Below are positions 41,984 to 55,175 of a stretch of DNA of 64,000 nt, one piece after another. Source of the DNA: Inia geoffrensis (lineage: Eukaryota > Chordata > Mammalia > Artiodactyla > Iniidae); contig CM070903.1 in assembly GCA_036417435.1 (NCBI GenBank), positions 83,135,501-83,199,500 on the forward strand, written 5' to 3'. Under the pieces are notes generated by a model. The model ran no database searches. It saw only the letters and a list, made by a program, of their open reading frames with translations, and had not been told where the DNA came from. The translations under genes and the position numbers were made by a program. Every line of letters starts with the position of its first letter. The first letter of the stretch is position 1.

Positions 41984-43722
41984 ACCATTACTACTTTTAA
42001 TGGTAAGGAAGACAAAGGGCTTTACAGTTTACAGAGCCCCGTTTACATAATCACCGATGTATTTACTCTCCAGAATAAAAAAACCCAACAATCCGATTTG
42101 TAGTGTTTGCCAATTTCCCTGGTATAAATACTCCCATCAAGGCAGATTTCAAGCTAATAACAACAGCTTAACAACCTGCTTGCAAAGTTACTAAATATTT
42201 GACAGCTGGCTCTTAGAAATTGGCATATAAACCAGCACCAACACCATAATCTTTGTGATAGTGTCATTTTCATTTGAGAGAAGTAAGAAACTTCTAAGGC
42301 CACATATTGAGTAAGCGGTAGAGCAGGAATTAAAATCTAACTCAGAATTCAGATTTTCAAATTCCCTTGCCCTTTTTTACGACAAGGCACCTCTTATGAT
42401 AACCCTTCACTTTCTTAGAGTACTTTTCCTGTGACCTTGACCTAAACACCTGATTGCCTGTTTAAGGAAGCCAGAGCATGGAATGGCTATCCCTGTTTTT
42501 CCCAGGACATGGAGGCCTAGAGAGAGGTATATGCCAAAGGTCACAGAGCCACGACTGAATACCATTTTTTTTTTTTCCTAATTCCAAACTCTCTCCTATA
42601 CCATGTGGTCTCTGTAAGACATAGTTTCTTCTTTTCAAAGCTTATACACTACTTAAAGAGTTAATAATTACACAGAGGGAATTACCTCCTGCCCACTCCC
42701 ACCCCCATGACATACGAGCCATATTCTGTTCTACAGGCTGTGGGAGAAGGGGAACAAGAATGGGGCAGGAGAAGGTAGACTGGGCTGACTGGACTTGAGG
42801 TGAACCTTTGCAAGGAAGATGTGTTTGAAACTGACAGAGGAAAGGAAGTCAGGAAAGAACAAGAGCATTGGCAGAGGCAGGGAAAAAACGACCAGGCCAT
42901 GTGTGGGAGGGCTGATCACCCAGAAATAACGAAAGAGCCAGCTAAGGTTGGAGAGTAGTGTGCAATAAAGGTAGCTCCTTCACATATGGGCTCTGAAAGC
43001 TCATGAAATAATGCATATAATTCTTCCCTTTAAACAAATCAGAAAACTTTAACTGTTTGAGGTTAGGTTAAGAGGGACAAATTCTAGAGCATGGAGAAAT
43101 TTAGGGGCTGGGAAGCTGCCTGGGACTATAATGTTGGGGAAAAGAAAGAAAGAAAGAAAAAGAAAAGCTGGAACCCTTCGCTACAGCAACAGCTGTTTGC
43201 TGAACTGACTGCCATTCCCCACCCCAATCCTCTCCACTTCCTTCCTTTTTACTCATCTCTAAGCTCTGACATTACTGATCCTCTCATTTTGCTTTCTTGC
43301 TGACCTCCCGCCACAACCTTGAGCTGTCTCTTGCCTCTGGCCTCTCTGACCTTGCTCTGCCTGATCTCTTTCAAGACTGCTGACTTCATATTTTCAGACT
43401 TGGCCACTGCCTTAGTAAAGTTGCTTCCAGTCTGTCTTTGCCGTTGGGATCCTTTACAGCACAGGGCATATATTATGCTGTTGGTTCACATCAGACTTGA
43501 TAATGCAAATACCCAAATGTATATGTGAATGTCAGCCAAACACCTATTTGTGCAATTTGTTCTTTGACCCCAACTACAGGATTTTATATTAATTGCTGGT
43601 AAATTTGCATTTTGTCCATTTTTATTCTGAATTTCTTCTCCCTGATGACCTCAGATTGAAATGAGCTCATATACAAAAAGTTAGAAAAACATGTGTTTGT
43701 TTTGTAATCTCTTCCCATTTCT

Positions 43723-43841
43723 TTCTTTCTTTTTTTTTTTTTTGGCCACGGTTCAGATCTCAGTTCCCCAGCGGGGGGTTGAACCTGGGCCATGAAAGTG
43801 AAAGCGCGGAATCCTAACCACTAGACCACCAGGGAACTCCC
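43723..43841 (-). mobile_element. Short tRNA-derived SINE
   Basis: Minus-strand copy. Duplication atctcttc[c/a]catttct at 43707-43722 and 43842-43857 with one mismatch. Confidence 0.9.
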
Positions 43842-43984
43842 ATCTCTTCACATTTCTAAGAGGTTAATGGTGTACATGAAGTGGACCTGTTCACACAGGC
43901 ACTGGGAATGAGTCTAAAGAAGAGAACGTCAGCATGGTTATCACATTCAGTTTGATATTTAAGACATCAAGGAATAACAGGACC

Positions 43985-44090
43985 TTCAAGGAATATAGTC
44001 CAACCCACCTGTTTTACATATGAGAATCAAATCCCAGAGAGATTGCTGACTCGCTCAATACAACTAATTAGTGTCAGAGATAGAATGAGT
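43985..44090. repeat. MIR-like SINE remnant
   Basis: 'tttacatatgagaatcaaat' and 'ctcaatacaactaattagtg'. Confidence 0.5.
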
Positions 44091-45913
44091 CCTCTTTCTT
44101 CAACCTATGATCTTCCCCTGGTCTGGTTGTTTATTCAGACAAACAGAAACAAATAGCCATGATAGCATGACCACTGATGACAAAGACGATAATAATTCAC
44201 TGTGTTATTCTAGGTGTACTATAGCTACACCCAAAGAAGCACAAGCACCCATTTAGAGGGGTGGCCCTGCACCTGTTAACAGAGGAGTGTTCTGTTGGTG
44301 ATTGGTGATTGGTGAATCACCAGCTATTGGTGATTCAGTGGCTCTGAGAGTGGGCAGAGGTGATGGAAACCTCAAGGTGTGTATAAAGATATGTAGTCAG
44401 AGAGGTTTTCCTCTGCTCACCAAGAATATCAAGACCAATAGCAACCAACAAATGCAGAGAAATGGAGAAGCACAAGAACAAAGGGAAAGAAATCATCACC
44501 ATGGCTATATTCAAATATGATCAGAGCTGACTCTACATGTAAGAGTGTAGGAGGATAAAAATATCTAAATTTTACCTGTGTTTGTACGTACACCCACACA
44601 CTGCCACTGCGCAGTGAAGGAGCTGGTAAGTGGAACCTAAGGGAACACAGCAGCCCCACCATCTCTGCCTCTGTCTTTGTCCTCTCAGTTCCTCCCTCTC
44701 TGTCCAGATTTGGCTCAGGTACCCTTTTGGGAACCGACTTTTTGGATATTTTAATTCATGAGAAGTCAAAACTAGAGTTCATTAGAAGGGGATAGAAAGG
44801 AAATGAGGCAAGAATTTTAAACACCGAGTCAAATGGAAAAAGATAAGGAAGAGCAGAGGGGCAAAAGAGCAAGGTTGGCGTGTCACCCTTATCAGCAGGA
44901 AGCTCTATGGTCAAGGCTGCAAGTGAGGTGATGCTGCTGCTTCCCTTACAAGGGCTCCTGAATCTGCCAGGAGCACAAGGTGGTGCTTCCGTCTCTGCCC
45001 TTTGGGCACACTTCCCTTGCCCTCAAAAGGAGGAAGTGGTTTGTGAAAAATCAGTAGGCAAGGGTTGGAGACAGCAGCGCATATGCATTTGCCAGCGCAC
45101 TGCCAATTTCTGGAAATTACCTTGGCTTCATGCCAAGATGGGTTCGGCACAGAGAAAAAGACGAGTGGAAGTGGACATGTGGCCAAATGGCCCTTGAGTT
45201 CTTGTGTTTTTATTATATAATACAATTTCCCCATGTTGCTAATAGAGGATAATTTTATAACAGATCAGATTTTGAGTTTTACCTCATAAATATGAATAAA
45301 TCAAAGATTTTGGAAAATTTTGCCTCACAAAGTTTTCAGTATGACTAAAATTGAATAAAACTTGAAAGTAAGCCTTATTGCTGAGATTTCTTGATTGATG
45401 CTCACCTCTTCCCAAGCTGTCTTATCATTACTTGGCATTTTCTTGCCTTAAAATGAACACAATGCTGCTATCCTAACTTTCGGGTTATTTCTCTAAAATT
45501 CACATAGCAGTATTTAGAGCACAAGTGAGATTTCTGCTGTTAGGGCATCATTCCCATTTTAAAACTGGGATTAAGTTACTTGTTCATAGTAATCACATAA
45601 AAAATGATCTTTCTAAGATAGAGGTCTATCACGGAGATCTTGATTTGAACTTTAAAAAAAATTAGATTGCTTTTTCTAATGGAATTGCAAAATTAATCAG
45701 ATCAGAATAGTGGCCTACAATTGCTCCTTTACCCCTAACTTGCTCTCCTAACTGTGAACCCTCTACTGAAATCCCTATTTGAAAGGAAAATAATAACCTC
45801 ACATCAACCAAATCCACCGACCTACCTTGTCCCATCTTCTTTATAACATTTCATCCAATAATCATGCATTCAGAAATATTGATTCAGTGTCTACCATATA
45901 TCTATATTTTTGG

Positions 45914-45942
45914 TTAATATTATGAATGTTTCATAATATTAA
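45914..45942. repeat. Perfect 13-bp inverted repeat with 3-nt loop
   Basis: Arms ttaatattatgaa (45914-45926) and ttcataatattaa (45930-45942), loop TGT. Confidence 0.95.
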
Positions 45943-46074
45943 AGTATGCTGGAGCCAGCAAAAAATAAAAATTACAAACAGGCAACCTCCATGTTGACAG
46001 ATTACTTAATGAATATTACTACCTATAAATACAACTATGACTAAAGTTAAAATAACTTTATAATGTAGGTTTTA

Positions 46075-47156
46075 AAGCAATTGACAAAGGATTAATCTCC
46101 AAAATTTACAAGCAGCTCATGCAGCTCAATAACAAAAAAACAAACAACCCAATCCAAAAATGGGCAGAAGACCTAAATAGACATTTCTCCAAAGAAGATA
46201 TACAGATTGCCAACAAACACATGAAAGAATGCTCAATATCATTAATCATTAGAGAAATGCAAATCAAAACTACAATGAGATATCATCTCACACTGGTCAG
46301 AATGGCCATCATCAAAAAATCTAGAAACAATAAATGCTGGAGAGGGTGTGGAGAAAAGGGAACACTCTTGCACTGTTGGTGGGAATGTAAATTGATACAG
46401 CCACTATGGAGAACAGTATGGAGGTTCCTTAAAAAACTACAAATAGAACTACCGTATGACCCAGCAATCCCACTACTGGGCATATACCCTGAGAAAACCA
46501 AAATTCAAAAAGAGTCATGTACCAAAATGTTCATTGCAGCTCTATTTACAATAGCCCGGAGATGGAAACAACCTAAGTGTCCATCATCGGATGAATGGAT
46601 AAAGATGTGGCACATATATGCAATGGAATATTACTCAGCCATAAAAAGAAACGAAATTGAGTCATTTGTAGTGAGGTGGATGGACCTAGAGTCTGTCATA
46701 CAGAGTGAAGTAAGTCAGAAAGAGAAAAACAAATACTGTATGCTAACACATATATATGGAATCTAAGGAAAAAAAAAAAAGGTCATGAAGAACCTAGGGG
46801 TAAGATGGGAATAAAGACACAGACCTACTAGAGAATGGACTTGAGGATATGGGGAGGGGGAAGGGTAAGCTGTGACAAAGTGAGAGAGTGGCATGGACAT
46901 ATATACACTACCAAACATAAATAGATAGCTAGTGGGAAGTAGCCGCATAGCACAGGGAGGTCAGCTAGGTGGTTTGTGACCACCTAGAGGGGTGGGATAG
47001 GGAGGGTGGGAGGGAGGGAGATGCAAGAGGGAAGAGATATGGGAACATATGTATGTGTATAACTGATTCACTTTGTTATAAAGCAGAAACTAACACACCA
47101 TTGTAAAGCAATTATACTCCAATAAAGATGTTAAAAAATTAAATAAAAAAAAATAA
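46075..47156 (+). mobile_element. Least diverged L1 3' portion, with a 215-codon ORF2 fragment
   Basis: An open frame at 46119-46766 encodes the ORF2 C-terminus, including [16 protein letters not shown] and [12 protein letters not shown] with cysteine/histidine-type residues, ending at the natural-looking YGI stop. The 3' untranslated part follows, with 'ccaataaagatgttaaaaa' at its end. No reverse-transcriptase core, so not autonomous. Confidence 0.92.
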
Positions 47157-47521
47157 AATGAATAAAGATGTTTCATTTTCAGAGTTACAGACTATAATCT
47201 TATCAAAAAATAGCAACTTGTGAGGCTTCAAATATACCTTCAGTCAAAGGCCAAACAAATTTCTTGACCAAAGGAATGCTTTCTCTATAACCTCCATAAA
47301 TCTATGATAAGTAATATATACTAAGTGTTAATATTCCAGAATAGAATCAACATTTTCTGACTTAAGTCTGACTTGCTATATGAGGAAGAAAATTAGTAAC
47401 TAAATAAATCCACTTAAAATGTCTTAAAAAATAAGATACAGACATATATGCCTTTAAATATTTAATATGAATGAGTATAAAAATAATTATTGAAGCCTTT
47501 CAAGAAAACAGGAAAATAGGT

Positions 47522-47739
47522 GGTTTTTTTTGTTTGTTTGTTTTTTTAGCGGTACATGGGCCTCTCACTGCCGTGGCCTCTCCCGTTGCGGAGCACAGGC
47601 TCCGGACGCGCAGGCTCAGCGGCCATGGCTCACGGGCCCAGCTGCTCCGCGGCATGTGGGATCTTCCCGGACCGGGGCACGAACCCGTGTCCCGTGCATC
47701 GGCAGGCGGACTCTCAACCACTGTGCCACCAGGGAAGCC
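47522..47739 (-). mobile_element. CHR-type SINE (young CpG-rich subfamily)
   Basis: Minus-strand copy, perfect 13-bp duplication caggaaaataggt at 47509-47521 and 47740-47752. Confidence 0.94.
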
Positions 47740-48734
47740 CAGGAAAATAGGTTTAAAAGGTCAACAGTGGTTATCACTGTTGTTTTTTTTAATTTTTCTA
47801 TATTTTCCTAAATTTCTAGTCTTAGCATCCATCACTTGTTTAATCAGAAGTTTTCAATCCAAATCTTTGTTGCTTTAAACGCATAGATGAACGAGCCATC
47901 TTTACTACATTTGCATATTTGAAAAATGATATGTGATGTTAAGGACATGGTCAGGAAAACTAATCGTCAATGTGTGTGCTGAGGCTTGCGAATAGGCATA
48001 AGAATCATTTATAAATTCAAAACAAAAAGAAAAATGAATAAAAAACAGATGACAATGAGGAAACAAAAGCTGACGACTCTTATTTTGTTTTTACCTTTTC
48101 TACTAGTAAGAATCATATTCAAAAGGCAGAATAATCTAGATAAGAGAACTGAAACTTAAGACAGAGAAAAAGGCATATCTAATTATATCTTGATTATTTC
48201 CAAGTTCTAAGGTCAGATGAATTACACACTAATGCACTGAAACTCTTGCATTTAGGATCACAAAAACAACCTTTTGTAAAGAATTATCTTTAGGAACTGT
48301 GAGCAAGATATTCATGGAAAAGTAGGAGATAGAGAAATACCCTAATCTTTTTTAATAAAGGAGGATTATAGAATACATAGATAGAACTGTGAACTTGAGC
48401 TGGTCCCTGATAATAGCACCAAGTATACAGTAAGCACTCAATAAAAGCTAGTCCCTTTTCTTTTTTTCCTTTCCTGTTATTTTGTGCCTTTCCCCTCTTT
48501 TTTTGGGAAATCTATGACTCTCCTTAAGATAAATAATTCTGGAGAACAGTTGAAATGACCATTGAAATTATTTTAAAATTACTATTTAAAATTTAAGTTA
48601 TGTTTTACAATTTGGGCTATAATGCACACTTTCATACTGTTTCCCAATCAACCAATTCAGAACCTTCTATGCACTTCATCATATAGAAAGCAACACTGTG
48701 AGGGGCTAAGAGGGGAGACACTGGACGAAGATAG

Positions 48735-48910
48735 ACCTGGATTCAAATACTAGTCATTAACTTGATCTTTCTCTCTAAGCCTCAATTTCGTTATCTATAA
48801 GTGGTGATAACAACAGAATCCAACTCATAGAAGAGATTAGATGATTATATGAGATAATGCATATATAATGCACTTATCTAGCACACAGCAAATCCTCAAG
48901 ACTTGTTATC
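48735..48910. repeat. MIR-like SINE remnant
   Basis: 'cctggattcaaatactagtc', 'cctcaatttcgttatctata' and 'atgagataatgcatata'. Confidence 0.72.
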
Positions 48911-49879
48911 TATCCAAATCTTTAACTAGAAAAACTAGAATGAAAAGATGTATGTCAATATGCTCAATATATATGTGAGAGCAAGGGGCATGAAAGGAAG
49001 GGCAAAAGGAAGACAAGTGAGCTTTCTTAAAGAAAGTGGGAAAAAAAAAAAAGAAAGTGGAAAAATGACAAAAGTGGGATAAGAGAGAGATAGATCAATA
49101 TACGTAGAAATTGAGGCACATTTAGCTTGTAACGTTCATTTGAAATTATAAATGAAAGCACAAAGGATCAATAAACAGAGAGATACTGGGTCAAAGGGGC
49201 AAAAGGAAGATGGAAAACAAGAGAGGAAAATCCCAAACGTATGCAACTTCTTTTTCATATTTAAGTTCCTTTGTCTTTGATTTAATTACAGCAGTTATTT
49301 TTACATTCCAGGTTTCAATTAAATTGAAAGAAAAAAGGAAGGCTCTATGTAACTATAATATTTGGGAGAATATTAATACTATGTAGTTCTAATATTTGGG
49401 AGAAAAAAGTATGTAATTCCCATGGTTTTAACATTGCTATATTAAATTAGGAGAAAATTTTATTGATTCAAGAAAATATCTCTGGGAAAAGACTGCTTAT
49501 GTTTTAAACAGAAGAGCAATTAGAACACAGGAGAACCACTGCAGAACTGTGTTCCCAAAGGAGAGTATAGAATTTTCTTGCCTAGAGATCGACATGTTTC
49601 TACATCACGTTATGTACACATGAAGACATTCTGTCTTTCAGGAACTACTTAATTCTACTCTTGTCTCACCCACCTTCCTGGAAACATTATAGTTTTCAGG
49701 CAGCTTGCCTTCACTTTCTTTATGAAGACCTCATCCCTAGGGCAAAGTCTAAAAATTTGTTGTGGCTCTAGGCCTAGAGAACTTTGTACAATAGCAACTT
49801 CCCACAAGCTTAGAAAAATCATAAAAAATAGTCCTTTAGTGATAAATTGAACATTGTAGTAAAATGTGTGCTCTAGATT

Positions 49880-50080
49880 CAAACTCTCTGGTTTGAATAC
49901 TGATTCTGTCCATGGGGAAGTTCCTTATCTTTGTGTGTCTTAGTTTTTGCAGTCAAAAACTTGGATAATAAATGTATCTACCTCATAGGGTTGTAATGAG
50001 GACTAAATAAGATAATACTTACAGAGTGCTTAACATATAACCTGGTACAAAGTAAGCACTTAATAAGGTTTTGCTATTTA
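49880..50080. repeat. MIR-like SINE remnant
   Basis: 'gggttgtaatgaggactaaa' and 'gtaagcacttaataagg'. Confidence 0.7.
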
Positions 50081-50844
50081 TACTTTAAATTAATAAACAT
50101 TTTATTCTAAAATAAGAGTATATTCTTTATTACTAATAATATCCATATTGTTAAAGGAGTAAGATCAAATGAGTACATATAGTTTACAACAGTTTTGTCC
50201 TTGGTCATTCCAGGGATATAACCATAGAGAAAGGGAAACTTAAAGTTGTCCCAGAGGATGGCTATTTTCATTTTATAATGAAAAGACCATTTATTTCCAA
50301 GGAGTTAAGCAGAACAGCTTCGCCCAGAAATAAGCAATGGCCCCAGCCTGCGGGATTTGACACCACTATTCATTGACCCCAAGCCCTAAGACCACTTTGA
50401 CCCACTCTTATAAGTCACCATGCTTTGCCTAGTTTGCAAAAAAAAAAGGTTTTTTGGATGTAATTTGAAGAATTATAGATGTTGAGAGATTAATAAACCC
50501 CTAACTAGGAGAGAGTACAAGTAGCACGAGTAATTAACTTGATGTTGAGAATAAAAACATATTTAATAATTACTTCTTAATAACATGGTGATATCAATGT
50601 ATTAATAAATTAATAAATATTAACATTAACATTTGTTTATTATGTCATATGTATCTTCCTTTGTAGACTGGGCATGATTCTAAAGAAAAAATAAGCAGAA
50701 TCTAAATAGAGGTTAATTCATATTCCAAATGTACTAGGGGTTGAACTGAAGGAAGCTTTCTTAGGCTGTAATAATCATTTTTCTGAATTAAGGTTTTCTG
50801 AAGTCTGTATGATGAGTGAGCAGCAGAAGTGGGCGCTAACACTG

Positions 50845-51500
50845 AAGTTGGTGCAGGACCCTGTATTAGCCCAGACCCTGGCAAGAAAGAGATGCCACAC
50901 TCAAATGGGGCAAAATGACAAGAATGTATGAGACTACTTACAAAGGTGGGGGCAGGAAAAGCAACAGGGATGGTGCCATTCCCCAAAGCTAGTAACAGTC
51001 AAAAGGCTGTTAACTGAGCAGGGGAAAAAATTATTGCCAGAACCTGGAGAGCGTTAACTATAGAAGAAAGTCATCCAACAAGAGCTGTGGCTTTGGGAGA
51101 GGGATGCAACCAAAGTTTAATGACTTGATAGGGAGGGAGCCAGGGGAATTAATATTGAACCCCAACCTCACGCTCCTCTTGCTCTCTGAGACCCTGCAGG
51201 TGCTTCCCATTGGTTGAACCCAATAGAAAACGAGAAGGCAAGGAAGTCCATTAATGCAGCCTTCAGAGGCACAGAGCAGAGTGGTCTGAGAAGGACTGAA
51301 AATGGATCTGATTCTAAGCGCCAGACCAGTGCAGATCCTCCTGCTAAAGGCAGAGACATGATGGCCAAACCTGGAAATGCAATAAGCAGAGCTAAGCCCC
51401 TGCTAGTAAGAGGTCTCCCTCTGGCTCCTGGATCCTTCAGTTTGGTGGGAAAACTTCAACTTCGGTGTCAGTTATGGGCTCTATAGCAGTTGGGTACCAC
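50845..51500. repeat. Possible ancient interspersed repeat, class unsure
   Basis: Includes 'gcttcccattggttgaaccc' and 'cacagagcagagtggtctga', phrases that recur in old mammalian repeats. I cannot assign it to a family. Confidence 0.3.
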
Positions 51501-52514
51501 TGGACAATCTGTTCTTTCTGCCTGGGCTGAAGTATGGGGAATATTTTCCCCTCTAAATATATAAAATACTATTTATTATATTCAGGTCATCTACGAGTCT
51601 TACTACCATGTACTATGTTCCAAAAAAAGCATTTCATCAATGAAAACTAAATGATATCCACATTGTGATTAAATACTTAGAGTGGAGGCAGCTTGCTACA
51701 CAGGGGTTCTGAAAAAATGGGCTTCCTCATGTGGTTTATGTGAGTATTAAATGAGGTAAAGTACATGAAAGTGCTTTTCAAGCTATGAAGTAGTATCCTG
51801 ATGCTGTCACTATTAAAATATATGGCAGCCATAGGGAAATGATGGATAGTGTATGGCTTAGTAAGAATTGTTGTCAGGAGCTACTGCTCAGGGCTCTAAG
51901 CAGGTGAGAGTGGAAGGAAAATCTTTTTGATTTTATATCTTGAAATTATATTATGAAAGTTCTCTTTTCCCATTAAATTTACTGTTAGTGTTTGGACTGT
52001 TTAGTTGGACAGTGAAATATAACTGAAGTAGAGCTATGAATATAACACATTACACACTTGTTTTATACTATATAACATGAAAATGAAATAATTCATTGCC
52101 AGCTTAGTATAACAGAGTTATTGAAAAGCATCAGTAACAGACTTCCAATGATATATGTGGAATTTCCCACAAAGCTGCAGATCCTACAAACTGTTCCTGG
52201 GCAAGTCCTGCTTGTTCCTGGCAGACAAGAAGTTGTCAAGGGTTCTTCTGCCACCTTTGCATTGCTTTTTCAGGTCTTGCTTAGGAATGATAGAAACAGA
52301 GATTGTTAGAATTGGAGGGAGCAGTGAGTGGGTGATAACTTCTATTTTTAAAGAGAAACAACTCATCCTAATTAGTTTGTAAATTTGCTAGGGGTAGAAT
52401 TCAAGTATTATTTATCTCTGTACCTTGTCCCTCTTCTTTTCCTCCCTACCTGGCCTCAGCACCTAGCACAGGACCTGTGTAAGATGATGCAGTTTACTTT
52501 TTGGATGAGGGAAC

Positions 52515-52516
<2 letters not shown>

Positions 52517-52559
<43 letters not shown>
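52517..52559. repeat. (CA)n microsatellite in unique sequence
   Basis: About 21 CA units between 'gggaactt' and 'gcagagc'. No L1 or SINE flank is seen here. Confidence 0.96.
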
Positions 52560-52562
<3 letters not shown>

Positions 52563-52589
52563 GAGCAATCTGATAAATAATACATTAAT

Positions 52590-52850
52590 AACAATAGCTA
52601 AAATTTGCTGAGATTATTGCCAAACACTGCTCAAAACGCTTTCCCTATATTAACTTCCCTAATCCTCACAACAACCCTTTGAGAAAAGTACTACTATTAC
52701 TCCTATAGTTGTCAAAGCATTTGGGGCATAGAGTGTTTAAATAACTCACCAACAGCTACTAAGTGGTAAAGACAGGGATTGAACCCAGTTCCACTCCAAT
52801 TCCAGAGCCTGAGCCCGAGTTGAGTCCAAGCCCATGGTGTTAGTCACAAT
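52590..52850. repeat. MIR-like SINE remnant
   Basis: 'taatcctcacaacaaccctt' and 'gacagggattgaacccagtt'. Confidence 0.75.
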
Positions 52851-52927
52851 GTCCTATTGTCAATATTATAATGGACTTCTATTTAATTAAGAAAGGTCTA
52901 AGAAAAAGATGGACTAGACTCACATCT

Positions 52928-53130
52928 TTTTTTTCTTTTTTTTTTTTTTGGGCCTCTCACCATCGTGGCCTCTCCCGTTGCTGAGCATAGGCTCCGGACG
53001 CGTAGGCTCAGCGGCCATGGCCCACGGGTCCAGCCGCTCCGCGGCATGTGGGTCTTCCCGGACCGGGGCACGAACCCGTGTCCCCTGCATCGGCAGGCGG
53101 ACTCTCAACCACTGCGCCACCAGGGAAGCC
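52928..53130 (-). mobile_element. CHR-type SINE
   Basis: Minus-strand copy from a T-rich end (52928) to 'ccaccagggaagcccc'. The 'tgcggtacg' end is lost. Only a short 'atctttt' duplication is visible. Confidence 0.9.
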
Positions 53131-53285
53131 CCTGATTATCTTTTAACCCCAGTAGATTCAGGTTCTGTTTCTGACTTATTCTCTTTTTCTCTCTCTCCTT
53201 ACTTACAACTAGGCAGAATCAAGAGAAAAGACTCAAATTTCACAATAGCTAGGATTTAGTTTAAGAGTCAAAGTGGTAGAATAAA

Positions 53286-53545
53286 AATGTATTTTGGGAG
53301 GAGGAAGGAAAAGTTAGGAGTATGGGATTAACAGATACATACCAACATATATGAAATAGATAAACAATAAGGATTTACTATATAGCACAGGGACTATACT
53401 CAGTATTTTATAATAATCTATAATGGAAAAGAATCTGAAAAAAAATATTTTGAAACATATATATATTTTTGAATCACTTTGCTGTATATCTGAAACTAAC
53501 ACATTGTAAATCAACTATACTTCAATAAAAAGTAAATGAAAAAAG
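53286..53545 (+). mobile_element. L1 3' end fragment
   Basis: Contains 'atatagcacagggactata', 'gaatcactttgctgtatatc' and the terminal 'caactatacttcaataaaaa'. Confidence 0.88.
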
Positions 53546-54077
53546 AATATAACCTTAAAGTCACTCTATATCAGCTCAAAGAGATTGTCTTTATTCTTTT
53601 GTACATGTTTCAATCGAATTAAATACGACCACTGCTTTACCTGGGCTTAAAAAAATGTATTTAGCGTACTCCTAAATAGGCCTGCCATTGTACTGGCTTT
53701 ATTTCAAGTCTTTTCTTGACACAGCAGTATAATTTAATTAAGGGAAGGCACTACAAAAAGAAAAGTTGCAGGCTAGGAATGGCTAAATTGAGAGTCAAGT
53801 GGTACCCTAGGCTTCCTGTTTTTCTGACTTCAAAATGTTTTAGGTAATTTTTCCTGACTACTCTGGGGCCCTCTAGCCTTTTCAACTTTTCCACTACTGG
53901 ACTCTCACTACTTTTTCACCTAGGGTCACTACATTATACAATTCTAAGGGACTTCATCCCCAATGACAGCCCTATTTTTATTATTTCTCTCTTCCCACAA
54001 ATGTTTCTTAAAGTAGAAACTATTTCTAGTAAGATCAACTGATTATTTCACTTTAGGGAATTACAGCCAAGTGCTTT

Positions 54078-54195
54078 TTTTTTTTTTTTGGCCATGCCAC
54101 GCAGCATGCAGGATCTTCCCCGATCAGGGATCGAACCCGTGCCCCCTGCACTGGACCACCAATGCACTTAACCACTGGACCACCAGGGAAGTCCC
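54078..54195 (-). mobile_element. Short tRNA-derived SINE
   Basis: Minus-strand copy. Duplication centred on 'aagtgcttt' at 54069-54077 and about 54200-54208. Confidence 0.9.
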
Positions 54196-54272
54196 AACTA
54201 AGTGCTTTGGGACAACAACACACAAGAAAATACTGTAAGGGAACTTGAGTTATCTTTCTAATTCACTCACTG

Positions 54273-54622
54273 CTATGGCTTGACTATGTCCCTCCAAAAT
54301 TCATATGTTGAAATCCTAACCCCCAAACATTATGGTATTAGTAGGTGGAGCCTCTGGAAGGTACTCAGGTCATGAGGGTGGAGTCCTCATGAATGAGGTT
54401 AGTGCCCTTATAAAAGATGCTCCAGACAGCTCCCTAGCCCCTTCCACCATGTGAGAATAAAATGAGAAGTCTGCCACCCAGAAGAGGGCCCTCATCCAAC
54501 AATGCTGGCAACCTGATCTCAGATTTCCAGCCTCCAGAATTGTGAGAAATGAATTTCTGTTGTTAAAAGGTACCCAGTCTGTAGTATTTTGCTATAGCAG
54601 CTGGTACAGATTAAGACACTCA
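54273..54622 (+). mobile_element. MLT1-type (MaLR/ERVL) solo LTR
   Basis: Same order of motifs as 39446-39810 ('tatgtccctccaaaattcat', 'gagggtggagtcctcatgaa', 'cagctggtacagattaagac'). Confidence 0.88.
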
Positions 54623-54624
54623 CT

Positions 54625-55175
54625 CAGTAAACATGCACCGAGCATGTGCCAGACAATGTGTTACCATGCCATGGATGATGGAATAAAGATAGTTTAGAAA
54701 GTCCTGCCCTCAAGGAATATACAACCTATTGTGTCAGATAGGCAAGTAAGCAAGTAACTAGAAAGCAAGGCGGAATTAAGAAAGGCTTCAAGAGCTGTAT
54801 GTACCATGACACGGCAGTGAGTGCGATGACTAACTCTGACTGAGAATATCAGAGGAAAGCTTCATAAGGAGGAGACACTCATGTAACAAAGTGGGACCCT
54901 AAAGGAAGAGTAAGAGTCATACCAGTGGGAAAAGGGTGAGGGATGGGGGAAGCAGAAGTGCTACTTGGAGGAAGGCATACATTCTTATCAAAGAGAATTT
55001 CATAAAGTAAAGAATGGAAGGCAAGAAAATAAATGGCATTTTCCAGGAATAGCAAGCAGTTTGGAATAGGTGGAGCGGAAGGTACATGGAGGGCAGTGAT
55101 CAGCACAGCTATAACTATAGAGTGGTGTCACATCATGAAAGATTTTGAAGGCTGGGTTAACAAGTCTTTTTTCTC
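54625..55175 (+). repeat. L2-like remnant
   Basis: 'gtcctgccctcaaggaatat', 'aagaaaggcttcaagagc' and 'gaaagattttgaaggctggg'. Confidence 0.55.

Noticed and set aside
47471..47878. Open frame of 135 codons (and similar ones at 37596-37874, 41710-42000, 9337-9775, 34886-35197, 61539-62111)
   Set aside because: These are translations through GC-rich SINEs. The same peptide phrases recur at every SINE on either strand, so they reflect the repeat and not a gene family.
50845..51500. Gene-like open frames at 51214-51486 and 50702-50986
   Set aside because: No splice structure or known domain; the sequence has phrases seen in ancient repeats.
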